From the NCBI GenBank assembly GCA_032622095.1, contig CP136069.1, forward strand, positions 51,878,760-51,942,759: a stretch of DNA of 64,000 bases, written 5' to 3'. The translations under genes and the position numbers were made by a program. Shown one piece after another: positions 1 to 11,271 of this stretch. Every line of letters starts with the position of its first letter. The first letter of the stretch is position 1. The DNA comes from Siphonodentalium dalli (lineage: Eukaryota; Mollusca; Scaphopoda; Gadilida; Siphonodentaliidae). The notes beneath the pieces are model-generated. The model made no database searches. It was not told where the DNA came from and saw only the letters and a program-made list of their open reading frames with translations.

Positions 1-1012
1 ATGTTCAGGAACCCGATTCACTGGTGTGGTCTCTGAGCCATTGCTTCAAATGTTCAGGAATATACGTCACTAATGTAATCTCTAAACCGTCGCTTCAGAC
101 GTCCAGGAACCTGCGTCACTGATGTGATCTCTAAACCATCGCTTCAGATGTTCAGAAACCTACATCACCAATGTAATCTCCAAACCGTCGCTTCAGATGT
201 TCCGGAACCTACGTCACTGATGTAATCTCTAAACCGACGCTTCAGATGTTCAGGAACCTACGTCACTAATGTAATCTCTAAACCGTCGCTTCAGATGTTC
301 AGGAACCTACGTCACTAATGTAATATCTACACCGTCGCTTCAGATGTTCTGTATACCTACGTCACTAATGTAATCTCTAAACCATCGCTTCATATTTTCA
401 GGAACCTACGTCACTAAAGTAATGTCTAAACCGTCGCTTTAGATGTTCAGGAAACTACATCCCTAATGTAATCTCTAAACCGTCGCTTCAGATGTTCAGA
501 AATCTACGTCACTAATGTAATCTCTAAACGATCGCATCATATTTTCAGGAACCTACGTCACTAATGTAATATCTAAACCGTCGCTTCATATGTTTAGGAA
601 CCTACGTCACTAATGTAATCTCTAAACCATCGCTTCATATTTTCAGGAACCTACGTCACTAATGTAATCTCTAAACCGTCGCTTCAGATGTTTATGAACC
701 TACGTCACTGATGTAATCTCTAAACCATCGATTATATGTTCAGGAAACTACATCACTAATATAATCTCTAAACCGTCGCTTCAAATGTTCAGGAATCTAC
801 GTCACTAATGTAATCTCTAAACCGTCGCTTCAGACGTAAGTAAACCTACGCCACTAATATAATATGTAAACCATCGCCATTAATGTAATATGTAAACCAT
901 CGCCATTAATATAATATGTAAACCACCATTAATGTAATATTTAAACCGTCGCTTCAGATGTTCAGGAACCTACGTCACTAATATAATCTCTACATCGTCG
1001 CTTCAGACGTTC
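1..1012. repeat. 49-bp satellite array, about 20 units
   Basis: A tandem array that begins before the window. A typical unit contains CGTCGCTTCAGATGTTCAGG followed by AACCTACGTCACTAATG and AATCTCTAAAC; successive TTCAGATG starts at 241 and 290 give the 49-bp period. Units differ by scattered substitutions, and the array decays at 840-960 into shorter units with ATGTAAACCATCGCCATTA. A separate unit of about 50 bp containing GATGCCACCTGGAACTCATG is duplicated at about 1005-1105. No coding signal. Lines 1106-1309 hold nothing I recognise. Confidence 0.93.
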
Positions 1013-1309
1013 GTATAGATGCCACCTGGAACTCATGCAATGGTTGAGTTGAGTTCAGACGTTCGTATAGATGCCACCTGGAACTCATGCAGTGGTTGAG
1101 CTAGATATTATGTTATTGTACATACGAGTTAATTGGGTTATGTGCATTTTACGAACACATATTAAATAGTTGAGAGTTTATAAGGACTACTGATTTTGTA
1201 ATTTGCACTGTGAATATCCGCAACCTATGTACTACTACCAGTATATATCGCCAGGTAAAAGTTTACATATGTGACCCGCCATATCAAATCCAGTCGTAAG
1301 TCGGGATTT

Positions 1310-1692
1310 TTTACCCTGTGCCAATGCATTCTCTTATATATGCGAGTCGACCATAGGTCGCGTCGCATATATAAGAGAATGCATGCATTGGCCTAACAAT
1401 TTTTTATCATTTTTTTTTAAATAAAATGTTTCGTACAATTTTTAGGACATAAAATTAAAAACATCCATTACCCTGCAGGGAGCCCCACACATATATAGAA
1501 TCATATAGAAGAGTGTCGTCTGCTCATGTTTGTCTGGGGCTCTGTATGGGTGAAATTATAAAATTGTTAAAGAATACAAGAAAAAATTATTAAAATTGTA
1601 AACAATTGTTAGGCCAATGCATTCTCTTATATATGCGAGGCGACCTATGGTCGACTCGCATATATAAGAGAATGCATTGGCACAGGGTAAAA
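1310..1692. mobile_element. Composite palindromic repeat, copy 1 (MITE-like)
   Basis: Two copies of a 69-73 bp palindrome (1320-1392 and 1613-1681) face each other around about 220 bp. Each palindrome starts GCCAATGCATTCTC and ends in its reverse complement, with a centre close to GTCGACCATAGGTCG. The outer edges are ACCCTGTGCC on the left and GGCACAGGGT on the right; the inner edges are GGCCTAACAATTTT and AATTGTTAGGCC, so the whole unit has inverted ends. The central part includes CCCTGCAGGGAGCCCCACAC. The same composite occurs at 26878-27245 with the centre in the opposite orientation. No transposase; a non-autonomous foldback-type element is the likeliest reading. Confidence 0.8.
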
Positions 1693-1737
1693 TAAATCCC
1701 GACTTACGACTGGATTTGATATGGCGGGTCACATGTG

Positions 1738-1905
1738 TTTTAGGCCCACTTAATTTTCGAGTCACCGATTATTTTTTTATAGTGCCTTGATATAAGGTTT
1801 TAATAATAATATATGGCATAAAATAAGATTAAAATACTATAATTCATCACCATTTGGAACGTGTGTGAGTCTCAGAAAGTGCACATAGAATACTAGAAAA
1901 TAGCT
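1738..1905 (+). repeat. Dispersed repeat, partner of 31125-31278
   Basis: This AT-rich stretch (GGCCCACTTAATTTTCGAGT at its left end, then AATACTATAATTCATCACC) matches the reverse complement of 31125-31278 over about 150 bp. No ends or target duplication could be defined. The remainder of 1906-2697 shows no repeat or coding signal I can support. Confidence 0.65.
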
Positions 1906-2697
1906 GAAACTTTATCACAGAACGGACGTTGATATATCAACTAAAACAACATGTTCACACTTTATTACATCGAATAAGTTGAAAATACAAAGTTTTGGAG
2001 CTTCTTCTTTCAATGCAGTAATTTTCACAACTTTCATATAAAAATTAACAACCAACACATGGCTCAATTTTCATACTCAAAACGTATATGCAACGCTAGT
2101 TGTTAGTAAATCAGTAATTTCGTGTCAAATTTCTCAGAATTTATTTTTGGTTCATGTGAGAATTCCCACTGAATTGAACATCACAATTGAAATTCGAGTT
2201 TTTTCGGAGTCGAATTTCACCGAGATTATGATATCCCAATCGAAATTTCATCGGAAATGATTATTTGTTCATGCACACGGAAGCATTGAATATACTGAGC
2301 AAGTGTATCCACCATATTCATCAATCTAGCTTGTAAAAGTATTATAAATTACCCCCCCCCCACAGGGGTTCGTCATAAAAAGGGCGGATCATAATATCAA
2401 TTAAGAAAACAAAAATTAAAAACGAGCGCGGCACTTTAACAAACGCATCGCTATTGACATGACATTATGCTTCACAATGGGGGTCGGTATGGGGTGGACA
2501 GGAGTCGAGAGGGTGGTCGACAGGGGGGTCAGCGGGAGGGGGTCACCGGGGGTCGGCAGTATGGGGCGGCAGGGGTAGGTATATCGACTACGTCCTCACT
2601 TATAATGGTCATAATTCACAAACTCTTTAATATATTCCTAAGACGGGAATCGCTGGAATTGAAGCTAAATACACAGCTATATGTTAAACTGTTCGAA

Positions 2698-4368
2698 CAC
2701 TCATAACACAGACGTTAGATAAGATATCCATGAACTCATAACACAGACGTTAGACAAGATATTCATGAACTCATAACACAGACGTTATACAAGATATCCA
2801 TGAACTCATAACACAGACGTTAGATAAGATATTCATGAACTCATAACACAGACGTTTATCAATATATTCATGAATTCATAACACAGACGTTTAACAAGAT
2901 ATTCGTGAACTCATAACACAGACGTTAGACAAGATATCCATGAACTCATAACACAGACGTTAGATAAGATATCCATGAACTCATAACACAGACGTTAGAT
3001 AACATATTCGTGAACTCATAACACAGACGTTAGACAAGATATCCATGAACTCATAACACAGACGTTAGACAATATATTCATGAACTCATAACACAGACGT
3101 TGGACAAGATATTCATGAACTCATAACACAGACGTTAGACAAGATATTCATGAACTCATAACAAATATGTTAGACAACATATTCATGAACTCATAACACA
3201 GCCGTTAGACAAGATATTCATGAACTCATAACACAGATGTTAGACAAGATATTCACGAAATCATAACACAGACGTTAGACAAGATATTCATGAACTCATA
3301 ACACAGACGTTAGACAAGATACTCGTGAATTCATAACACAGCCGTTAGACAAGATATTAATGAACTCATAACACAGACGTTAGACAAGATATCCATGAAC
3401 TCATAACACAGACGTTATAGAAGATACCCAATGAACTCATAACACAGACGTTATATAAGATATCCATGAACTCATAACACAGACGTTAGATAAGATATTC
3501 ATGAACTCATAACACAGAAGTAGATAAGATATTCGTGAACTCATAACACAGCCGTTAGACAAGATATTCGTGAACTCATAACACAGCCGTTAGACAAGAT
3601 ATTCATGAACTCATAACACAGACGTTTAACAAGATATTCATCAACTCATAACACAGCCGTTAGACAAGATATTCATGAACTCATAACAGAGACGTTAGAC
3701 AAGATATTCATCAACTCATAACACAGACGTTGGATAAGATATTCATGAACTCATAACACAGACGTTAGATAAGATATTCGTGAACTCATAACACAGCCGT
3801 TAGACAAGATATTCATGAACTCATAAGATAGACGTTTAACAAGATGCCCATGAACTCATAACACAGACGTTAGAGAAGATATTCATGAACTCTTAACACA
3901 GTCGTTTAACAAGATACCCATGAACTCATAACACAGACGTTAGAAAAATATCCATGAACTCATAACACAGATGTTAGAGAAGATATTCATGAACTCATAA
4001 CACAGACGTTTAACAAGATATTCATGAACTCATAACACAGACGTTAGACAAGATATTCATCAACTCATAACACAGACGTTTAATAATATATTCATCAACT
4101 CATAACAGACGTTAGACAAGATATTCATGAACTCATCACAGACGTTAGACAAGATATTCATCAACTCATAACACAGACGTTTAATAATATATTCATCAAC
4201 TCATAACAGACGTTAGACAAGATATTCATGAACTCATCACAGACGTTAGATAAGATATTCATGAACTCATAACACAGACGTTAGACAAGATATTCGTGAA
4301 CTCATAACACAGACGTTAGACAAGATATCCATGAACCCATAACACAGACGTTAGACAAGATATTCATG
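2698..4368. repeat. 35-bp satellite array, about 48 units
   Basis: Direct tandem repetition of a unit close to AACTCATAACACAGACG plus TTAGACAAGATATTCATG. The period is 35 bp with occasional 32-34 bp deletion variants near 4100-4240. Variants such as GCCGTTAGAC and GACGTTTAACAAG recur in different units, as expected from unequal exchange. It is non-coding: stop codons occur in each unit in several frames. Confidence 0.95.
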
Positions 4369-4569
4369 CCGATCACCTGCTACTTCGATAATTTGATAAA
4401 CTTCCCGACTGGAGAAAACTCACCGTCGATTCCAAACAGAATACAAATTTACAGAATTGATCGCTGAAACCCCCGCATTGTATACAAAACCTCCACATTT
4501 GTCAACATATCTAATGTTAATCTGTCAAAGTCAAACCCATATCTATAGGCAAGTCTTCACACATTTCCT

Positions 4570-5935
4570 AGCCCCTGTACATGTCATTCCTTGTAATGTT
4601 TTCTGTGCATACCCTCCCCTGTAATATATGCAAGCCCTCCTCTGTGATGTGTTCTGTGCAAGCCCTCCTCTCTAATATGTACTGTGCAATCCCTCCTCTG
4701 TAATGTATTCTGTTCATTCCCCCTGTAATGTTTTCTGTGCATGCCCCCTTGAAATGTTTTATGTGCATGCCCCCCTGTAATGTTTTCTGTGGATTCCCCC
4801 CTGTGATGTGTTCTATGCAAGCCCTCCTCTGTAATGTGTTCTGTGCAATCCCTCCCCTGTGATGTTTTATGTGCATGCCCCCCTGTAATGTTTCTGTGCA
4901 TGCCCCCCCCCCCCCTTTAATGTGTTATGTGCATGCCATCCCCCGTAATGTGTTATATGCAAGCCCTCCTCCGTAATATGTTCTGTACCCTCCCCTGTAA
5001 TGTTTTCTGTGCATGCCCCCTCTGTAATGTTTTATGTGCAGGTGCCATGTACTGTTTACTGTACAAGCTCTCCCATGTGATGTTTATGTGCATGCCCCCT
5101 GTGATGTTTGTATGCATGGCCTCCCCTGTAATGTGTTCTGTGCATGCCCTCCCATGTAATGTGTTCTGTACAAGCCCTCCTATGTAATGTGCATCCCCCT
5201 GTAATGTGTACTTTACAAGCTCCCCCATGTGATGTTTCTATTTATGTGCATGCCCCCTGTAATGTGTTGTGTGCAAGCCCTCCCCTGTACCATAATGTTT
5301 TATGTACATCCCCTGTAATGTGTACTGTATATGCTATCCCCTGTGATGTTTGTATGCATGGCCTCCCCTGTAATGTGTTCTGTGCATGCCCTTCCATGTA
5401 ATGTGTTCTGTGCAAGCCCTCCTATGTAATGTGCATCCCCCTGTAATGTGTACTTTACATGCTCTCCCATGTGATGTTTTCTGTGCATGCCCCCATGTAA
5501 TGTGTACTATACAGCCCTCATTTGTAACGGTTTATGTGCATGCCCCCATGTAATGTGTACTGTACAGCCCTCATTTGTAACGGTTTATGTGCATGCCCCC
5601 ATGTAATGTGTACTATACAGCCCTCATTTGTAACGGTTTATGTGCATGCCCCCATGTAATGTGTACTGTACAGCCCTCATTTGTAACGGTTTATGTGCAT
5701 GCCCCATGTAATGTGTACTGTACAGCCCTCATTTGTAACGGTTTATGTGCATGTACTTTACCTATCGTACTTCATGTTAGCTGTTATGAGGACATTGTCA
5801 TTTCATAACCCCTATATATGCCATCCCCAGTAATGTTTCTGTACATGCCCTCCCCTGTAGTTTTCTTTGCATGCCCTCCCTGTGATGTTTTCTGTGCACG
5901 CCCTCCCCTGTAATGTGTACTGTACATGCCCCCTG
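4570..5935. repeat. Pyrimidine-rich degenerate minisatellite
   Basis: Imperfect repetition of short blocks such as CCCTCCCCTGTAATGTTTTC and TGTGCATGCCCCC with variable spacing (about 25-35 bp). It includes a regular 53-bp sub-array at 5490-5750, where TGTGTACTATACAG recurs at 5501 and 5554. The top strand is C/T-rich. It lies downstream, in the intron direction, of the minus-strand sulfotransferase-like exon at 6602-6800. Long open frames here arise from the repeat structure and are not genes. Confidence 0.85.
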
Positions 5936-6345
5936 TGACGGTTTATGTGCGTGTGTGTTGCATATCGGACGTCATGTAATTTGTTATGATGACACCGTAC
6001 GTTACCCACCCTATACATGTGTGTACGTTACCCATCGGACTCCATGTAAGCTGTCATGGTGACAGCGTACGTTACTCATCCTACATATGCATGTACGTTA
6101 CATACCGGACTCCATGTAAGTTGTTATGGTGACAGTGTACGTTACTCTTCATACATATCCATGTACGTTACATACCGGACTCCATGTAAGTTGTTATTGT
6201 GACATCGTACGTTACCCACCATACATGTGTATGTACGTTACCACACAGACTTCATGTAAGCTGTTATTGTGATATCGTACGTTACCCATCCTACATGTGT
6301 ATGTACGTTACCTATCGGACTTCGTGTAAGTTGTTATGAGGATAT
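5936..6345. repeat. About 70-75 bp minisatellite derived from an exon/intron junction
   Basis: About five units with GTACGTTACC, TATCGGACTTCATGTAAG and CTGTTATGAGGATATCG. Read on the minus strand, each unit contains a version of the end of the sulfotransferase-like exon (codons for I-T-A-Y-M-K-S) followed by its degraded 5' splice site. The array therefore appears to have grown from that exon/intron boundary. Confidence 0.75.
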
Positions 6346-6346
6346 C

Positions 6347-6635
6347 GTCATTCCGTAGCTTGATTTCTGTCAGATCTTCTATTCCTTGTGCGACAGTCCT
6401 TCCATTCGGAGCTGCCAGAGGTGGGGAAAACATTCCGTCATGCATGTATGTTACCTATCGGACTTCATGTAAGCTGTTATGAGTATATCGTCATTCCGTA
6501 GCTTCATTTCTGTCAGATCTTCTATTCCTTGTGCGACAGTCCTTCCATTCGGAGCTGCCAGAGGTGGGGAAAACATTCCGTCATGCATGTATGTTACCTA
6601 CCGGACTTCATGTAAGCTGTTATGAGTATATCGTC
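6347..6635 (-). pseudogene. Two tandem partial duplicates of a sulfotransferase-like exon (143-bp period)
   Basis: TCATTCCGTAGCTT starts recur at 6348, 6491 and 6634, giving an exact 143-bp period. On the minus strand each duplicate encodes the PPLAAPNGRT...LRNDDI part of the exon at 6602-6800 in an open frame, plus about 30 bp of intron. The junction base change (TCCGATAGGT where the intact copy has TCCGGTAGGT) removes the GT donor, so these copies are probably not spliced as exons. One duplicate reads TTYTKS and the other TAYMKS. They are likely dead intronic copies. Confidence 0.65.
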
Positions 6636-6800
6636 ATTCCGTAGCTTCATTTCTGTCAGATTTTCTATTCCTTGTGCGATAGTCCTTCCATTCGGAGCTG
6701 CCAGAGGTGGGAAAAATATTCCGTCGTATAACAAAAACTTATCGAAAAAGCTTTCTCCCTTACTTCCACTATTATTAGAATTGTAGCTCGTCTTTGCCAT
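6602..6800 (-). CDS. Sulfotransferase-like gene, first coding exon (partial)
   Basis: On the minus strand an ATG with good context (AAAGATGG) at 6800 opens a 66-codon exon. It ends with IFFPPLAAPNGRTIAQ, then LRNDDILITAYMKSG, and a GT donor (TCCG then GTAGGTAAC) at 6601-6600. R-x-D-D-[IV]-L-[IV]-x-x-Y-P-K-S-G is the start of the PAPS-binding loop of cytosolic sulfotransferases, and in that family an intron commonly follows this glycine, which matches the phase-1 donor. The family proline is Met here (YMKSG), which would be unusual for an active enzyme. No second exon was found leftward before the window edge. The partial duplicates at 6347-6635 lie in the putative intron. It could be a truncated gene or a pseudogene. 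Family assignment is by motif only. Confidence 0.55.
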
Positions 6801-6944
6801 CTTTTATAAGAATAAATTGGCTAGAACGTGTCAGACATTCATCTTGCGATGTTTAATTCGATTCTATTTAAGTAATTTGTTTTAAAGTGGTTATGAATCC
6901 ATTTGTGAATATAATGTTAACAAAGGTCGCATACCGCTGCTCCG
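6801..6944. promoter_or_regulatory. Upstream flank of the sulfotransferase-like exon
   Basis: On the minus strand TTATAAAAG lies immediately before the ATG at 6800, too close to act as the TATA box for this start. No other promoter motif is convincing. Confidence 0.2.
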
Positions 6945-7405
6945 GTGACCTCAATTCATGTGGCTAGCAAGCTTTCAAATAGTGTGTCTGTTATTTGCAG
7001 AATGAAGTTCACAGAGGGTGAATTTAGTGACGCTACACCGCACGATGGGCTGGCATCACTAAATCCACCGTCTGGGGACCTCAATCTGATTAGGCCTCAT
7101 CTTCTGGGAAGTATATATAGTCTCAAATTAACATTGCTTGTATTTACTTTTCGCCATCTGTTCAGTTTCTATATCTTCTATTTTGCAGAAGATAAACTGC
7201 ATAATCGAGGTGACTAATGGGTGAACATCACCATATTCAACTGGGGAACATCAATCTTATCCTTGCGCCTCCTATGTCCCCCATAGCAGTTGAGGTCTAA
7301 GCAGAATGAGGTCCCCCGAGGGAGCATTCGGTGATGGTAGCCCAACGTGCGGGGTAGCTTCATCAAATTAACCCTCTGGGGACCTCATTGTGTAAATGAC
7401 AGACT
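6945..7405. repeat. Dispersed repeat with GGGGACCTCA blocks
   Basis: Contains TTTGCAGAATGAAGTTCAC, CCGTCTGGGGACCTCAATCT, GCAGAATGAGGTCCCC and CTCTGGGGACCTCATTGTG. The same blocks, in both orientations, recur at 47600-47735 and 48160-48595. TTTGCAGAATGAGGTCCCC and GGGGACCTCATTCTGCAAA are reverse complements, so the family is a foldback-type non-autonomous element whose ends carry GTCTGACATTTGCAGAATGA. Confidence 0.7.
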
Positions 7406-7544
7406 AACTATTCGAGGCTTTGTGGCTAGATGGATATCTTTCGTATTATTGTTGACACAACCCAGATGTCGAGACACATATAATAACGTCTTATTATTTA
7501 CTGTCGACTCTGACATGTGATCTCCAAATATTAAACTTAACCTG

Positions 7545-7830
7545 CATATATAAGAGAATGCATTGGCTTAACACATATTAAAAATTATAAAATTGTTAAA
7601 GAATGTAAGAAAAAATGGTAAAAAGTGTTAAAAAAAAGATTTTTTTAGGCCAATGGTCGACTCGCATATATAAGAGAATGCATTGGCACAGGGCATAACT
7701 GTAACTATCACAATGTGGTCAAGGAGCCGGTTCCAATGATATCCATATTTGTATGGTTCTATTGAGACAGACCGAAGATATTTTAGGCTGTTGAAGCTTT
7801 ATTTGGCCGGTTTTGGCCGGTTTGTTGTGT
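7545..7830 (+). repeat. Dispersed repeat with partial palindromes, partner of 14225-14515
   Basis: Shares about 285 bp with 14225-14515: AACACAT...TTGTTAAAGAATG, a palindrome segment ending GCATTGGCACAGGGCATAAC, ATATCCATATTTGTATGG and the end CCGGTTTTGGCCGG...GTAAAGGGTTAA. This copy has only half-palindromes (7542-7573 and 7648-7686), whereas the partner has the complete one. Confidence 0.8.
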
Positions 7831-7867
7831 AAAGGGTTAACCCTTCCATGACTTGTGCTTTGTTGAA

Positions 7868-8395
7868 AACCCTGTGCCAATGCATTCTGTTATATATACG
7901 AGTCTCCCAATCGAAAATGGGAGATGATTTGAGTTGTTCTGTTCAAATTTAAAGCTGCATAATCCAGCGAAATAACGCTCCCAAATTACTATTTCTTTGG
8001 CTTCGGGGAAAAAAAAATTTTGATTCGAGTCGAGGAACCCACCCATCAAAGCTCAGAGTGATCAGATATCGATTTTTTAATTTGTTATTTCTCGAGATGT
8101 GTAATAATTTGTGGCTTGGAAAAAAACTCATCAATCCGACGGTCTCGGACCAAATTGCGGATGATAATGGCTAACTTTAAAATCAAGTGGCAATACGGCC
8201 TAATTTCGTGATACTCAAGTCATAATTCGGCCATATTTCGTTGAACAACCATGTTGATAAATAACACGTTTTGTGAAATTTTATACCATAGTTGACAGTG
8301 GTTGTTATTTATCGATTCTGATAGCTAACGCGTATTTTGAAGAAATGTTGTTGTTGTTACCTGATGATTTGGGGACTGTCTGATCGGATTGAGTA
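7868..8395. mobile_element. Decayed MITE related to 28501-28988
   Basis: Begins at a partial 69-bp-family palindrome (ACCCTGTGCCAATGCATTCT). The stretch 7970-8110 matches 28565-28705 (AAATTACTATTTCTTTGGCT, GATTCGAGTCGAGGAACCCA, AAAGCTCAGAG). The right end near 8383-8395 reads GGATTGAGTACCTTAA, the same terminal sequence as the intact copy. The left end is lost. Confidence 0.55.
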
Positions 8396-8615
8396 CCTTA
8401 AGGCGCCTGGTAAGTTGTATATTCCCGAGCATGTTCAAAGAGCAATGTTCGGCATGTTTCGGAAGCATAAAATATACCATTGCTACTGTGCTATATCTCC
8501 TATATATACTATAGAGACCTTAAAATGTCCATATAGTGTCCTAAGTGCGACGTCAGAATACAGCGGCCATTTGAGCTTCCTTTTATGGGGTAGCTTCGGT
8601 TGCCGTGTGGTATTG

Positions 8616-8684
8616 ACGTCGGGCTTTGAGTAGCAAGGCGCGCTCGCCGTCATAGGCCGCGGGGTTCTAATCCCACCCAATTCC
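8616..8684 (+). repeat. tRNA-related fragment (SINE-like)
   Basis: GCGCGCTCGCC, CATAGGCCGCGG, then a B-box-like GGTTCTAATCC (8663-8673) and CCACCC follow the second half of a tRNA-derived pol III promoter. The A-box region (TGAGTAGCAAGG) is weak and the acceptor stem does not fold properly, so this is not a functional tRNA gene. It may be a SINE fragment. Confidence 0.4.
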
Positions 8685-8875
8685 AAAAATATGTCTCAAA
8701 CATTAAATTTGTTTCTAAAATAGGCGCCTGGTGTGTTGTATAGTCCCGAGAATGTTCAAAGACATGCTACTGTGTTATATCCCCTATATATGCAGTAATA
8801 AGTTTTTGTAATAATTTGAAGGTTAATTAGTTGTTTTAACGAAATTCATGAAACCAATTTATTTTATATTATAGT

Positions 8876-8915
8876 ACCATAGGTCGCCTCGCATATATAA
8901 GAGAATGCATTGGCC
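8876..8915. repeat. Half copy of the 69-bp palindrome
   Basis: ACCATAGGTCGCCTCGCATA through GCATTGGCCTAACAA is the right half of the family palindrome, followed by T-rich low-complexity sequence with TTTAACAATTTTTAT repeats to about 9160. Confidence 0.75.
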
Positions 8916-9166
8916 TAACAAAATTTTATAATTTTTTTATCAATTTTCTTACATTTTCTTTAACAATTTTTATCATTTTTTTCATATTCTTTAACAATTT
9001 TTATTTTTAACAATTTTTATCATTTTTTCTATCATCATTTGTTATATTCTGTTGAGTATAACAAGAGATTATCCCATAACTAAAATTATAAAAATTGTTT
9101 GAAAAAAAAAAAAATTTAAATGATAATTTTTTTAAAGAAATTGTAAGAAAAATTGATAGAAAAATC

Positions 9167-9722
9167 AGGGGGGGGGTGAAAAAAAATAATTCCGGCACGT
9201 ATGCCAGGGTGGGTGGGTGGTCAAAGCCACTAACAAGCAATATTTTCCGCAACTAAAAAAAAAAATTCCTGCTTGTTTTTTTAGTGTTTAGGCAATGAGT
9301 TGGGCTTCAAAACCACTTTGAATGAGAGAAATAATGTAATTCTAACTGGTAAACTGACTGCAGGCAGTTATCGTGTTGTATTTTGTTGCAAATTTTGAAA
9401 TCCAAGATGGCCGCTGGCAGCCATGTTTTTTGGCCGAATGAGCTCAAAATGACTCATTCCTATTTACATGTCCATGTTAACATCCATGATAAATAGTATG
9501 CACAGAAATTCATATACAGCTGTTTACAGTGAATTTCCCCCCGCAAATCTCTGTTTTAGTGTTAAAAGGGGGGTGGGTGTCAAAAAATGGTTGGAAAAAA
9601 CTGCCGAAAACGGAAAAAAATTTGGCGGTGGGGGTGGGTGGGTAAAAAAAATGATCGAAAGGGGAAAAATGCCATACGTGCCTGAATTTTTTTTTCGACC
9701 CCCCCCCCCCCCCCCCCCCCTG
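9167..9722 (+). mobile_element. hAT-type MITE, copy A, with 8-bp target duplication
   Basis: The element runs from AGGGGGGGGG...TTCCGGCACGTATG to CATACGTGCCTGAA...CCCCCTG, so its termini are inverted repeats rich in G/C tracts. It is flanked by GAAAAATC at 9159-9166 and 9723-9730. The internal sequence (GATGGCCGCTGGCAGCCATG, TTACATGTCCATGTTAACAT) is shared with copy B at 42118-42636 in the opposite orientation. No transposase. The 8-bp flanks and (C)AGGGG ends fit the hAT superfamily, but superfamily assignment without a transposase is an inference. Confidence 0.75.
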
Positions 9723-9745
9723 GAAAAATCATAAAATTTTGTTAG

Positions 9746-9783
9746 GCCAATGCATTCTCTTATATATAAGATAATGCATTGGC
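9746..9783. repeat. Shortened copy of the 69-bp palindrome
   Basis: GCCAATGCATTCTC directly joined through TATATATAAG to ATAATGCATTGGC, flanked by TTAG and ACAGGG exactly like the full copies; the central 30 bp are deleted. Confidence 0.75.
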
Positions 9784-10539
9784 ACAGGGTCGTTAATGTT
9801 GCGCCAGCGCAGCTCCCGTCACGAAAGGGTTAAAGGGGTACTGTACACTAAATCCGGCTATCTATAAACACAGTACACCCATTAGATATCGAAAGCATGG
9901 AAATTTACCTGATTTATGGAATCAGACCTCTAGTTTAATTTATGCAACACTGAAGCATTATCAAAAATATTATCCTCCAGATTATTATGAAGCACACAAA
10001 AGACTGTCTTCACTTCGTACCATTGCCGCAAAGTTGTGGCAAACCTACGTGTTTTTGTGCAGGTTTCTGACGGCGACCGACTAATTATCATGTAATGCTT
10101 TGTTTACCCAGAGAGCGGAGGTGGTGTTCGTTGACGCTTGACCGACAAAGGTCGGCCTTGTGTTGACACATTCCATCTTTCGCTCTCTTGGTGGGGGCAT
10201 TCGCTTTGGTATGCACATGTAACGTGTGTTATGCATTCAAACTAGTCTGTCGTATATGTAATGTGCGGTTGCAATCAAGATCAAATTTATGTTTACAAAA
10301 TGAAGTCTATGTTGGCAGCTTTTCACTGAATCAAATGTTTAGATAGCCTGACCACGTACATTTATGCTATTCTATTACTTATATATCCAATTGCCTATGC
10401 CACTGCATGTATTATATTTGTGTCTGCATCACAGTGACATTATGTGGGCATGCGCCAGTCTGTTGTCTGCCTACATACTCGTGTATGTGTGTTGGAAAGC
10501 CGTCTTCTGCGGGTGCATATGTATCACTATACATGTATG
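9784..10539. other. Non-coding stretch with one piggyBac-like MITE end
   Basis: At 9829-9846 TTAAAGGGGTACTGTACA matches the left terminus of the MITE at 24421-25041, but no opposite end was found, so only a fragment or solo end is present. The remainder shows no coding or RNA signal I can support. Confidence 0.4.
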
Positions 10540-10579
10540 CGTGAGTGTCTGTGTGTGTGAGGTTGGGTGAGAGAGAGAA

Positions 10580-10632
<53 letters not shown>

Positions 10633-10800
10633 GTGGCGTGTGTGCCTGTGTGAGAGTGTGCGTGTTAGTGCGGATGTATGACTATGAATGTATGCGAGTG
10701 TTTATGCATGCTGAATGGGGTGTGTGTGGGAGGGTGAGGGTGTGTGTGTGTGTGTGTGTGTGTGTGAGGGTGAGGGTGCATTTGTGTATGCGTGGGTGCG
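10540..10800. repeat. (GA)n and (GT)n microsatellites
   Basis: A GA run at about 10571-10629 is followed by GT-rich sequence with a pure GT run at 10740-10766. Apparent open frames here are low-complexity artefacts. Confidence 0.95.
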
Positions 10801-11271
10801 TGTGACCGTGGTGGTAAATGGTAAATGTGTGCGATGGTTGAGCTGTTTAAAGCGTGTGATTGGGAGTGTACGTGGATCAGTTTTGTATATACGTTATACT
10901 TATCATTTACCCCAACTGTTTGTAAACCTACATATTCTTCTTATTTAACTGTATATATGTTCTTGTATAATACTATATATTATACTCTCCCACGAGGAGG
11001 ACAATAAAGATATATATATATAGTTTATATATAGTCCCGAAATAGCCAAACGTTTGAGAACTATTTGTATACAGTACTTCCAAATTCCAACGAAATATGA
11101 TCAATAAACTCAGAATTAGTTTGTTCTGAATGTAAGTCGTGGGACCAGTTGGTCCACCGGGAATTGTCAACGACAACGCTGGCCATCCTGTAACCCCTGC
11201 TGCGGGGATTATATGGGAAACTATACCCTTGATATGTTTTCATACTAAGAAACCAAAATCCACCCAGTAAA

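Noticed and set aside
2698-4368. CRISPR-like impression of many 24-50 bp direct repeats in several arrays
   Set aside because: The repeats are head-to-tail without unique spacers, and the genome is eukaryotic.
8616-8684. Functional tRNA gene
   Set aside because: Only a B-box-like half is convincing; the A box and acceptor stem do not fit, so it is listed as a SINE-like fragment.
10545-10805. Open frames across 10.5-10.9 kb
   Set aside because: Translations of (GA)n and (GT)n microsatellites (RERERE, VCVCVC).
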